NCBI RefSeq assembly: GCF_030814015.1
Contig: NZ_JAUSUL010000001.1
Coordinates: forward strand, 834,001-898,000
Direction of reading: 5' to 3'
From: Amorphus orientalis
Lineage (GTDB): Bacteria; Pseudomonadota; Alphaproteobacteria; Rhizobiales; Amorphaceae
Length of the DNA stretch: 64,000 nt
Numbering within the stretch: position 1 is the first letter of the stretch; each line of letters begins with the position of its first letter. Made by a program: the position numbers and the translations under genes. Positions 1 through 8,223 of this stretch are shown in pieces. Below the pieces are notes generated by a model. The model made no database searches and was not told where the DNA came from. It saw nothing but the letters and a program-made list of their open reading frames with translations.

Positions 1-2736
1 AGCCGGCTGAAGGAGCTTTTTGCCAACATCGAGGCGCAGGCGCCGGAGCGGCTGCACGCGGAACGCAATCTGGAGCGCCGGGCCAAGATCTTCCTGTTCC
101 CGCGCGAGCTCGCCGCCTTCCAGGGGGTCCTGTCGACGTTCGTGCGCGACGTGTTCCGGACCAGCCGCTACGAGAAGACCCCGCAGCTGCGCGGCGTCTA
201 CCTGACCAGCGGCACCCAGGAAGGCACCCCGATCGACCGTCTGCTCGGCGCGTTCAGCCGGCGCTTCGGCCTCGCGCCCGGGCAGATGGTCCCCTATTCG
301 GGACGGGGCAAGGCGTACTTCATCCATCGGCTGCTCACCGACATCGTCTTCCAGGAAGCCGACCTGATCGGAACCAACCGCCGGCTCGAGCGGCTGCTGG
401 CGCTGCGCTACGGCTTCGGATACGCCGCCGCCGTGCTTCTGGTGATCGGGCTGGGCCTCGGGATGGCCAGCGTGATGAGCCACAGCCGCGCCCAGATCGC
501 GGACGTCAACCAGGAGCTCCAGAACACCGAGGCGCGGGTGAAGGAGCTGGGCGGCCAGCCTACGCTGGAGCAACTCACGCCGCTGCTGGATTCCGCCCAG
601 ACGCTGGTCACCAAGGCTTCGACCGGCGGGGCGCTGCCGCTGGTCGGCGGGTTCGGTCTGGATGCAAGCGATCAGCTCGGTCCGGCCACCCAGAAACTCT
701 ACAACGACATTCTCGCCAAGGATCTCCTGCCGGCGGTGGAAAGCCGGCTGGCCGCGCGGGTCGCGATCCTGACCCAGAGCGAGAACGAAGCCGACATGCC
801 GCAGCTCCGCCAGACGCTGCAGGCCTACATGATGCTGAACGATCCGCAGCGCTTCGACGCCAGCTTCCTCCTCGACACGCTGAAGACGGAATCCCAGCGC
901 ATCTATCCGCTGCAGCCGGCCCAGCAGCAGGCGATGGACAGCCATTTCGCGTCGCTGGTGGCGGAGATGCCGCAGCCGGTGCCCTTCAACCAGGGCATCG
1001 TCACGGCGGCGCAGCGCCGGCTGTCGACGGTTCCGCCGATGGACGAGATGTACGCGTCGCTGGTGCGCAAGGCGAACGCGGACGGATCGCTGACGCCGTT
1101 CCAGCTGACCGACGTGATCGGCACCGTGGCGCTGACGACGGACGCCTCGCGCATCCAGCAGAAGCAGCCGATCCTGCAGATCCCGGGTCTCTACACCCGT
1201 GACGGCTTCTACAACTTCTTCCTCAAGCAGGCCCCGCAGATCGTCAACGACTCGCTCAACCAGGACTGGATCTCCGGCCGGAGCCAGAGCCAGAGCAACA
1301 ACTACCAGACGGCGATGCAGGGCCTCGTGAAGCAGTACGTGGCCAACTACATCTCGATCTGGCAGAAGGCGCTCGACCAGATCACGGTGGTCGATTTCTC
1401 CTCGCCCCAGCGCGCGCAGCAGGTGCTGCAGGTGCTGGCCAGCCCCGACACGCCGCTCGAGGGGCTTGCCAAGGCGGTCCAGACCAACACCCAGCTGCCG
1501 ATCCCGGGTTCCCAGGCGACGGGCGCGTCCGGCCAGAGCGCAGATGCCTCCGGAGGCTCGGGCGGTGGCGACGGCTCGGGCGGCGGCAGCGGAAGTGGCG
1601 CGTCGGGCGGCAATCCGATCACCTCGGCCGTGACGGGTGCGGCCGGGCAGGCCGTCAGCGCCGCGGCCCAGCAGGCGTTCGGTGACATGGCCTGGCCCGG
1701 CGACCAGATCGCCCGACCGTTCACCCCCGTGGTGGCGCTTCTCGGCGGCTCGGGGGGCGGCGGCGGTTCCGGTGGGGGCGGCGGCTCGGCGAGCGGTACC
1801 ACGCTGCCTCAGATCCAGCAGCTGATCGGCCAGGTCTACGGCGACATCAACGGCATCGCGTCGTCTCCCGACCCGACCCAGGCGGCCTTCAAATACGTGT
1901 CCCAGCGGGCCTCTTCACCGTCCCAGGATGCGCTGAGCCAACTGAGGACCGACTCCGCCACGCTGCCGTCGCCCTATGGGTCGATCCTGAAGGACATCTC
2001 GACCCAGTCCTGGGACGTGCTGATCGGGCTCGCGTATCAGAACATCAACACGACATGGCAGCAGCAGGTGATCCCGGCCTGCAACTCCATGCTCGACAAC
2101 CGCTTCCCGATCACCAACGCGCAGCCGGAAGTGGCGCTGAGCGACTTCACCGCCATGTTCCGGCAGGGCGGGACCATCGATCAGTTCTTCACCACCTACA
2201 TCAAGCCGTTCGTGACCCAGCAGGGCAGCCAGCTCGTGCCGGCGAGCTTCGACGGACGGACCATGGGCTTCTCCGCCCAGACGATGGACATGTTCCAGCG
2301 GGCCGAGCAGATCAAGCAGGCTTTCTTCAACGGCGGAACGACGCTCGGCGTGAAATTCTCCATCACGCCGTCCTTCCTGGATCCGCAGGCGTTGCGGTCG
2401 GTGTTCAGCCTGGACGGGACGTCGGTCACCTACCGGCACGGACCGCCGCGCACCACCGACATGACCTGGCCGAACAAGGGGGATGCGAGCACCGCCTCGG
2501 TGATCATCACCCTGGTGGAGGGCGGCACCATCAAGGAAGAACGCTCCGGCGCCTGGGCCCTGTTCCGGCTGCTGTACACCACCGGGCTGAGCCGCAGCGG
2601 CGCGACCGACCAGTACTCCTTCTCCGTCGCCAACCAGGCCGGGGTGCGGGCGAGCTACACAGTCCAGGCGAGTTCGGTCGTCAATCCGTTGGCGCCGGGC
2701 ATCATCCAGGGCTTCCAGTGTCTGGGGGATCTATGA
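1..2736 (+). CDS. tssM: Type VI secretion inner-membrane protein TssM (IcmF/VasK), C-terminal part
   Basis: The reading frame is open from the first base, so the N-terminal part (early membrane segments and the cytoplasmic GTPase-like domain) lies outside the window; about 911 codons remain. One hydrophobic segment at about nt 412-475 fits the last TssM transmembrane helix, followed by a long periplasmic region. The C-terminal end carries the family-typical GAWALFRLL motif at about nt 2551-2577 before a beta-rich tail. TssM joins TssJ and TssL in the membrane complex that anchors the contractile sheath. Two almost pure Gly/Ser stretches (nt 1552-1611 and 1744-1797) interrupt the periplasmic domain, which is unusual. 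The stop overlaps the start of tagF in an ATGA. Identity is secure from the sequence and from the next genes. Confidence 0.95.
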   Translation, partial: SRLKELFANIEAQAPERLHAERNLERRAKIFLFPRELAAFQGVLSTFVRDVFRTSRYEKTPQLRGVYLTSGTQEGTPIDRLLGAFSRRFGLAPGQMVPYSGRGKAYFIHRLLTDIVFQEADLIGTNRRLERLLALRYGFGYAAAVLLVIGLGLGMASVMSHSRAQIADVNQELQNTEARVKELGGQPTLEQLTPLLDSAQTLVTKASTGGALPLVGGFGLDASDQLGPATQKLYNDILAKDLLPAVESRLAARVAILTQSENEADMPQLRQTLQAYMMLNDPQRFDASFLLDTLKTESQRIYPLQPAQQQAMDSHFASLVAEMPQPVPFNQGIVTAAQRRLSTVPPMDEMYASLVRKANADGSLTPFQLTDVIGTVALTTDASRIQQKQPILQIPGLYTRDGFYNFFLKQAPQIVNDSLNQDWISGRSQSQSNNYQTAMQGLVKQYVANYISIWQKALDQITVVDFSSPQRAQQVLQVLASPDTPLEGLAKAVQTNTQLPIPGSQATGASGQSADASGGSGGGDGSGGGSGSGASGGNPITSAVTGAAGQAVSAAAQQAFGDMAWPGDQIARPFTPVVALLGGSGGGGGSGGGGGSASGTTLPQIQQLIGQVYGDINGIASSPDPTQAAFKYVSQRASSPSQDALSQLRTDSATLPSPYGSILKDISTQSWDVLIGLAYQNINTTWQQQVIPACNSMLDNRFPITNAQPEVALSDFTAMFRQGGTIDQFFTTYIKPFVTQQGSQLVPASFDGRTMGFSAQTMDMFQRAEQIKQAFFNGGTTLGVKFSITPSFLDPQALRSVFSLDGTSVTYRHGPPRTTDMTWPNKGDASTASVIITLVEGGTIKEERSGAWALFRLLYTTGLSRSGATDQYSFSVANQAGVRASYTVQASSVVNPLAPGIIQGFQCLGDL

Positions 2737-3446
2737 CCGCCGGCATATACGGCAAACTGCCGGGGGCAGCGGACTTCTGCCGCAAGCATCTGCCGAACAG
2801 CTTCGTGGAGCCGTGGGACAAGTGGCTGCAGGAGTGCCTCAGCCAGGCGCGCGACGCCCTCGGGGACAAGTGGGAGAACGCCTATCTCTCCTCGCCGCTG
2901 TGGTGCTTCGCCATCGATTCCGGCGTGGTGTCGGAGGTGGGATGGACGGGCGTGCTGGCCACGTCGGTCGATGCGTCCGGGCGCTACTATCCGCTGACGC
3001 TGGCGTGCTCGATCGATCAGCTGCTCCCGTCCCAGACGCTGGCGGTGAACCTCCAGATTCCGCTGCAGGACATGGAGAAGAACGCGCTCGCTTTGATCGA
3101 GGGCGACAAGACCATCGAAGAGGTGATGGCCGCGCTGGACAAGGTCGACCGCGGGCTTTCGACCCTGGACAGCCTCGGCGCCGAGCCGATGCTGTTCGCC
3201 AATTCCTATGGGTCGGAACTGGCGGCGCTCCTGACCAACCCGCTGTTCGCGCCGGTCAGCGACCTGCGCCGCTCCGGCCTGACGACCTACACTCCGGCGC
3301 CGCGCCCCTCCAACGTGAGCGTCTGGTGGCACTATGGCTGGCCGGACCGCAATCCGGAGGCGATCCGGGTGCGGGGCCTGCCAACCGGCGCGATGTTCGC
3401 AAGCTTCCTCGACGGCCGGTGGAAAGACCATGGCTGGCGAAACTGA
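2733..3446 (+). CDS. tagF: Type VI secretion-associated protein TagF
   Basis: A 237-residue protein starting at the ATG that overlaps the tssM stop by four bases. The N-terminus (MTAGIYGKLPGAADFCRK) is the hallmark of the TagF family: a GxYGKLPxxGDF-like start, then a conserved Trp-rich segment (SSPLWCFAIDSG). In Pseudomonas, TagF acts as a post-translational brake on T6SS assembly, often working against the PpkA/PppA phosphorylation switch. Here it sits directly before a PP2C phosphatase and a kinase, matching that role. A longer upstream in-frame extension lies inside tssM and is not needed. It ends 17 bases inside the next gene, so translation is probably coupled. Confidence 0.9.
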   Translation: MTAGIYGKLPGAADFCRKHLPNSFVEPWDKWLQECLSQARDALGDKWENAYLSSPLWCFAIDSGVVSEVGWTGVLATSVDASGRYYPLTLACSIDQLLPSQTLAVNLQIPLQDMEKNALALIEGDKTIEEVMAALDKVDRGLSTLDSLGAEPMLFANSYGSELAALLTNPLFAPVSDLRRSGLTTYTPAPRPSNVSVWWHYGWPDRNPEAIRVRGLPTGAMFASFLDGRWKDHGWRN

Positions 3447-4137
3447 CCTGATCGGTCCGCCGCCGCTGATCTGGTCGGCGGCAAGTCGCTGCGGGGTCCG
3501 GCACGACGTCAACGAGGACGCCTTCCTCGCCAGTCCCGAGCGCGGACTGTTCTGTGTGGCCGACGGCATGGGCGGGCATCTGGAGGGTCAGCTCGCCAGC
3601 CTGTCGGTCGCGCGCATCCTCGACCGGATGGTCGCGGTGGCGCCGCTGGAGGACTGCGTGGACACCATCGAGCGCAGCCTGCAGCGCATCAACGCCTCCC
3701 TGCGCAGCGAGGCGGTGAAGAGCGGCGCGTCGGCGATCATCGGCGCCACGGTCGTGGTGCTGGTGATGGATCGCGACTACGCGGTGGTCAGCTGGGCCGG
3801 GGATTCCCGCTGCTATCTCATGCGCGACGGCGAGCTGTTCCAGATCACCCGGGATCACGGCGTGCCGCAGAACCAGGAGACGCGCCGGACCAACGTGGTC
3901 AGCCGGGCGGTCGGCAGCGGCGAACGGATCGAGCTGGACCGGGTCGTGCTGGCGATCGAGCCGGAGGACACCTTCCTGTTGTGTTCCGACGGCATAAGCG
4001 ACTATCTGGAGCCGGATGACATTCTCGCCGGCCTGCAGCGCCCGCTGGAAAGCGCTGCGGAGGACCTCGTCGAGGCGGCGGCGGTGTGCGGATCGCGGGA
4101 CGATCTGACGGCCGTGCTAGCGCGGGTTGCCGGGTAG
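3430..4137 (+). CDS. pppA: PP2C-family Ser/Thr phosphatase (PppA-like)
   Basis: A 235-residue PPM/PP2C phosphatase. The metal-binding motifs are present in order: HDVNEDAF near the N-terminus, ADGMGGH, WAGDSR, SDGISDYL and DDLTAV near the end. These place the two Mn/Mg-coordinating aspartate pairs. PppA removes phosphate from the FHA protein that switches T6SS firing on, opposing a PpkA kinase. I chose the ATG at 3430 because it puts the first PP2C motif at the usual distance and overlaps the tagF end by 17 bases. An upstream ATG at 3334 would add a basic tail with no family likeness. No membrane segment is seen, so it is cytoplasmic. Confidence 0.9.
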   Translation: MAGETDLIGPPPLIWSAASRCGVRHDVNEDAFLASPERGLFCVADGMGGHLEGQLASLSVARILDRMVAVAPLEDCVDTIERSLQRINASLRSEAVKSGASAIIGATVVVLVMDRDYAVVSWAGDSRCYLMRDGELFQITRDHGVPQNQETRRTNVVSRAVGSGERIELDRVVLAIEPEDTFLLCSDGISDYLEPDDILAGLQRPLESAAEDLVEAAAVCGSRDDLTAVLARVAG

Positions 4138-4233
4138 GTTGACGATGAGGTGCGACGTGCAACGCCGCTGCGGAATGCGGGACCTCCCGCGGACCGGACG
4201 CCAACGGGTGCGGGCGCGAGCCTCAGGGCGGAC

Positions 4234-5145
4234 ATGAGCGAGGGGACCACCCAACGCAAACCGCTGCCGGTCCCGCTCGGGACCAAGTTGCGGGATCGCT
4301 ACGAACTGATCTCGGTGCTCGGCCGCGGCGGCATGAGCACCGTCTACAGCGCGCTCGACCATTTCCGGCTGCGTGCGGCTTCGCAGACGCCGCTGGTGGC
4401 GATCAAGCTCCTCAACAACGATCCCACGATCAACGCGGACATCCGCGAGCTGATGCACCGCGAAGCGCGGCGCATGCAGGAATTCGTGCATCCCGCGATC
4501 GCCCGGGTCTACGACTGGGACGAGGACGGCGGCCGCTCCTTCATCATCATGGAGCAGCTCGAGGGCCAGACGCTCAACCGCATGCTGCGCAAGCGCGGCA
4601 ACGATCCGGTGTCCCGGGTGACGCGGGAACGCATCGTGACCGATATCGGCGCCGCCCTGGACTATGCCCACGAGCGCGGCGTCGTGCACACCGACGTCAA
4701 GCCGGGCAACATCTTCGTCACCACCGACGGCGCGGCGAAGCTGCTCGATTTCGGCATCTCCTATGCCCACGAGGCGGTCGATCTGTCGGAAGACGACGAC
4801 CGGCCGACGATCGCCTATTTCGGTCATGTCGGCGCGCTCACGCCGGCCTACGCGTCCCTGGAGATGCTGCTCGGCATGGTGCCGGCGCCCTCCGACGACG
4901 TGTACTCGCTGGCCGTCGTGGCCTACATGCTGACCACCGGCCGTCATCCCTACGACCACAACTCGGTGCGCTGGGCGATCTCGCGGGGACTGGAGCCGGA
5001 ACGCCCGGCGCGCGGGCTCACCACGCGCCAGTGGCGCGCGCTCAGACAGGCGCTGGCCTTCGAGCGGCGGGACCGGACACCCGAGGTGCACGAGTTCGTG
5101 GAAGGCTTCACAACCTCGTCCTGGCTGTCGCGCCTGTTGGGCTGA
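4234..5145 (+). CDS. Ser/Thr protein kinase of the T6SS cluster (first of two)
   Basis: A 303-residue protein that is almost only a kinase domain. Visible elements: glycine loop GRGGMSTVY (about 30-38), VAIK with catalytic Lys58, a helix C Glu near 77, catalytic loop HTDVKPGN (152-159) and DFG at 172-174. The usual HRD arginine is Thr, so this is a non-RD kinase, and the APE motif is weak (PAYASLE). PpkA normally has a membrane anchor and an extracytoplasmic domain; neither is present. I chose the ATG at 4234 because an upstream ATG at 4150 adds a low-complexity tail. It follows pppA by 96 bases and probably phosphorylates a T6SS regulator, but the substrate is not visible here. Confidence 0.85.
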   Translation: MSEGTTQRKPLPVPLGTKLRDRYELISVLGRGGMSTVYSALDHFRLRAASQTPLVAIKLLNNDPTINADIRELMHREARRMQEFVHPAIARVYDWDEDGGRSFIIMEQLEGQTLNRMLRKRGNDPVSRVTRERIVTDIGAALDYAHERGVVHTDVKPGNIFVTTDGAAKLLDFGISYAHEAVDLSEDDDRPTIAYFGHVGALTPAYASLEMLLGMVPAPSDDVYSLAVVAYMLTTGRHPYDHNSVRWAISRGLEPERPARGLTTRQWRALRQALAFERRDRTPEVHEFVEGFTTSSWLSRLLG

Positions 5146-5262
5146 GCCGCAGCGAGGCCGGGGCAAGCGCCATCGCATTTTGTTGTCTCGGGCGGGGTAA
5201 CATCCGCTATTGTTTGCCAGCGTCCATCGCGCATGCACAGCCTGGCAGCCAACGGGGGCCAG

Positions 5263-5700
5263 ATGACCGACGACACGCTCGATCCCAACGGAGCCCTGGC
5301 CGCCAGCCTGGCGCGGCTGCAGCGGATCTCCCAGGAGGTCGCCCAGGGCAACTATGCCGTCTTCTCCGACATCGAGACGCTGACCAGCGACGCGGACGTC
5401 ACGGAGAACGTGAAGGAGCTCGCCGAGGCCTTCGGGATGATGGTCGTGCGCATCGAGGCGCGCGAGTATCACCTGTCCGGGGTGATCGACGATCTCAGCG
5501 AGGCACGCCGGCGTCTGGAAGACGCCCAGAAGCGACTGCAGCGGGAGAACGGCAGCCTTCGCGCCGAGGTCAACGAGTTGCGGATCCACATCGACCGCGA
5601 GAAGAAGGACCGCGAGGTCGAGACGATCGCCGAGAGCGACTACTTCAAGGAACTGCAGAAACGGGCCCGTTCCTTGCGCGGGCGGCATCAGGAAGAGTGA
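5263..5700 (+). CDS. Small coiled-coil protein with HAMP-like segment, T6SS cluster
   Basis: A 145-residue soluble protein with no signal or membrane segment. Residues around 45-75 (VTENVKELAEAFGMMVVRIEARE) resemble the second half of a HAMP linker, where DEIGELAxAFNxM is typical. From about residue 80 to 130 it is a charged coiled coil. Such HAMP-to-coil pieces normally join sensor and output domains; here the piece stands alone. It may be an adaptor or oligomerisation partner for the kinase or for the ATPase that follows, which is inference from position only. The start at 5263 is favoured over the ATG at 5233 because the acidic MTDDTLD end looks native. Confidence 0.6.
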   Translation: MTDDTLDPNGALAASLARLQRISQEVAQGNYAVFSDIETLTSDADVTENVKELAEAFGMMVVRIEAREYHLSGVIDDLSEARRRLEDAQKRLQRENGSLRAEVNELRIHIDREKKDREVETIAESDYFKELQKRARSLRGRHQEE

Positions 5701-5822
5701 GCGGGCGACCGCGCGCCTGGCGGTCCGCCCTCACTCGGCCGGTTTGAGCCCGTCGCCCGATCTTGTATGTCATTGTGACCGCTCAAGAGCCTTGTCCGCT
5801 CACACGGAACCATCCGGCGACA

Positions 5823-5834
5823 GGAACCGGTTCC
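5823..5834. promoter_or_regulatory. 12-bp perfect palindrome upstream of the ParA-like gene
   Basis: GGAACCGGTTCC, centred about 31 bases before the ATG at 5860, with further GGAACC and CGAACC half-sites next to it. It could be an operator or chance in GC-rich DNA. No assigned regulator recognises it. Confidence 0.25.
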
Positions 5835-5859
5835 GAACCGATCGAACACCCGAGGTCCC

Positions 5860-6657
5860 ATGCCGACGCGTACCATCTCCATCCACTCCTACCGGGGGGG
5901 AACGGGCAAATCCAACATCACGGCGAACGTCGCGGCCCGTCTGGCACGCCACGGCAAGCGGGTCTGCATCGTCGACACGGACATCCAGTCACCGGGCATT
6001 CACGCGCTGTTCGGGGTCGACCCGCGGACCGTGAAGCACACGCTCAACGACTATCTGTGGGGCCGCTGCGCGGTCGAGGACACCGCCGTCGACGTGACGG
6101 ATGCGGTCAACCGGGACGCGGAGATGGGCGGGCTGGATCCGGTCAGCGGCGGCGTGTTCCTGATCCCGTCCAGCCTGCGCGCCGGAGAAATCGCCCGCAT
6201 CATCCGCGAGGGCTATGACGTCAACGCCCTCAACGACGGCTTCCGCGAGATCGGCTCGGCGCTGGATCTGGACTATCTCCTGATCGACACCCATCCGGGC
6301 GTGAACGAGGAGACGCTGCTGTCGATCGCGGTGTCGGACTGCCTGTTCATCGTGCTGCGGCCGGACGTGCAGGACTATCAGGGAACCGCCGTCGCCCTGG
6401 ACCTGGCGCGCCGGCTGGAGGTGCCGCAGCTCTATCTGGTCATCAACAAGGCGATCGCCTCGCTCGACTTCACCGCCGTCTCCGACCGCGTGTTCGCGAC
6501 CTACAAGTCGCCGGTCGCGGCGGTGCTGCCGCTCTCGGAGGATCTCATCCTGCTGGGCAGCGACGGGCTTGCCAGCGAGCGACAGCCGGACGGACCGTTC
6601 GCCGCCGGCATCGGACGCATCGTGGAGCGGATTGAGGAGGGCGCGCCGAGCGCGTAA
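5860..6657 (+). CDS. ParA/MinD-family P-loop ATPase, T6SS cluster
   Basis: A 265-residue SIMIBI-class ATPase. The deviant Walker A reads YRGGTGKSN at residues 11-19. The signature lysine normally at the start of KGGxGK is Arg12, while the P-loop Lys17 is kept. DTDIQSPG (about 40-47) is switch I and LLIDTHPG is Walker B. MinD/ParA proteins bind the membrane or nucleoid as ATP dimers and place large complexes in the cell. A ParA-like protein here could position or count T6SS assemblies, but no ParB- or MinE-like partner is seen, so this is a guess. It is the last plus-strand gene of the cluster, convergent with the second kinase 20 bases on. Confidence 0.8.
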   Translation: MPTRTISIHSYRGGTGKSNITANVAARLARHGKRVCIVDTDIQSPGIHALFGVDPRTVKHTLNDYLWGRCAVEDTAVDVTDAVNRDAEMGGLDPVSGGVFLIPSSLRAGEIARIIREGYDVNALNDGFREIGSALDLDYLLIDTHPGVNEETLLSIAVSDCLFIVLRPDVQDYQGTAVALDLARRLEVPQLYLVINKAIASLDFTAVSDRVFATYKSPVAAVLPLSEDLILLGSDGLASERQPDGPFAAGIGRIVERIEEGAPSA

Positions 6658-6677
6658 CCGGCGCGCCGCGGACCGTC

Positions 6678-8057
6678 TTACCGGCCGAACCACCGCCGGC
6701 CGGTGTCTTCGAGCCGGCTGCGGAACTCCGCGACGGAGGCGATGCGCTGGTCCATGTCGAAGGCGAGGGCGTCCCGGAGCGTGCTCATCTGGCGCCGGTC
6801 GAGGCTGTTCAGGTTCGCCGGCTTCTTGCCCAGTTCGCGGGCGTCGACGGAGGTCCGGTCGCCGAAGGGCGGTGCGCCCGACAGCATTTCGTAGACCACG
6901 CAGGCCATGGAATAGACGTCGGCCGCGGGGGTGCGGATCTGATGCTCGATCACCTCGGGCGCGGCGTAGCGGCCGGTGAACGAGGCCAGTTCGTCGACGT
7001 CGAAGACAGGCAGCGTCGAGGCCGAGGCGATCCCGAAATCCACGAGCTTGGTGGTGCCGTCGGCGCACAGGAAAATGTTCGACGGCTTGATGTCGCAATG
7101 AAGGACGTCGCGCTCGTGGGCGAAGCCGAGGCCGGTGAACGCACCGGCGAGCATCGCCAGCGTCTCCTCCAGGGGGATCGGCCTGCCGCGCCGATCGAGC
7201 TCCTCGTCGAGGGGGCGTCCGCGCAGAAGCTCCATGACGATGAAGGCGTCCGGCCCGTCGCGGTCGAAATCGTAGACGTGGACGATGTTGGGATGGGCCA
7301 GAGCCTGGGCCTTGCGCGCTTCGGCCTCCAGCGTCCGAAAGGCTCGCGAATCCTGGCCGAACTGGCGGTCGAGGACCTTGATGGCCACATAAGGCCGGCC
7401 ATCGCCCGCCTCCAGCCGCCGCCGGTCGACGGCGGCGTAGACGCGGCCCATGGCGCCGCCCCCGATCTCCCGGTCGAGGACGAAGCGTTCCTTCAGCAGT
7501 GACCCGACCCGGGCGCGGCCGCCCTTGGTCTGCGGGGAGGCCGAAGGGGCGGCGGTCGATGCGCCGCCGCTCGCCTCGGTTTCCGTGCGCTCCGCGGTGC
7601 GGCGCAGACGGGCCCCGACGAACGCCGACATGAAGTGATCGAGATCCGTGTCGTCCTGGCGCTGGGCGGGCGCGTCCCCGCCCTTCAGCGCTTTGTATTC
7701 TTCGACCAGGGCCTGCAGCACCACGTCGTCGACGCGGTCGTCGATCGCGCTGCGCCGGCGCGCGCCCTGGCCGTCTTCGGGAGCACGCCGGACCGTCGCC
7801 TCGTCGTCCTCCTCGACGTCGCTTTCCGACGCGTGGCCGGGACCGCGCTGCACTTCCTGGATGATCAGGGGAACCAGATCGTGGGGCAGGCGCCCGCTTG
7901 CGCTGTACTCGCCGAGCACCTCGCCGAGCGAGCCCGGCGCAACGGAGCCCCGGACAATGCCGTTGCGGAGCTCGGAGATCAGCTGAACGTAGGACAGGCG
8001 TCCGGACAGGAAAGCTTCGAGCTTGTCCCGGTGTCCGTCATGTGCGTCCGCGACCAT
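6678..8057 (-). CDS. Second Ser/Thr protein kinase of the T6SS cluster, with long N-terminal region
   Basis: A 459-residue protein. Residues 1-75 form a small predicted helical region, 76-185 are acidic and low-complexity, and 190-455 are a kinase domain. The kinase has glycine loop IGGGAMGRVY (198-207), VAIK with Lys227, HCDIKPSN (320-327), DFG (340-342) and APE (366-368). As in the first kinase, the HRD arginine is replaced, here by Cys, so both are non-RD. No transmembrane helix is seen. I preferred the ATG at 8057: the frame is open 91 codons further, but that part is Arg-rich, non-conserved in look, and overlaps the neighbouring gene. The N-terminal region may bind another T6SS part. Confidence 0.8.
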   Translation of the reverse strand: MVADAHDGHRDKLEAFLSGRLSYVQLISELRNGIVRGSVAPGSLGEVLGEYSASGRLPHDLVPLIIQEVQRGPGHASESDVEEDDEATVRRAPEDGQGARRRSAIDDRVDDVVLQALVEEYKALKGGDAPAQRQDDTDLDHFMSAFVGARLRRTAERTETEASGGASTAAPSASPQTKGGRARVGSLLKERFVLDREIGGGAMGRVYAAVDRRRLEAGDGRPYVAIKVLDRQFGQDSRAFRTLEAEARKAQALAHPNIVHVYDFDRDGPDAFIVMELLRGRPLDEELDRRGRPIPLEETLAMLAGAFTGLGFAHERDVLHCDIKPSNIFLCADGTTKLVDFGIASASTLPVFDVDELASFTGRYAAPEVIEHQIRTPAADVYSMACVVYEMLSGAPPFGDRTSVDARELGKKPANLNSLDRRQMSTLRDALAFDMDQRIASVAEFRSRLEDTGRRWFGR

Positions 8058-8223
8058 CGTGGTGCCGTCCCGCTGCTCGTGCGCCCGACCGCTGTGAGAG
8101 AGTTGCGACTCTAGAGCCTTTTCGGCTCGAATGGAAACAGCGGCCCTGTCTGAAAGAGCTCCGGATTCAACCGCTTGAGCCGTTCGTGGGCGCCTGGTTC
8201 GACCCGTCGGACAACGCTCCCGC

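Noticed and set aside
2055-2732. In-frame extension of tagF upstream into tssM
   Set aside because: TagF proteins begin at the MTAGIYGKLP segment; the extension overlaps tssM and is Arg/His-rich.
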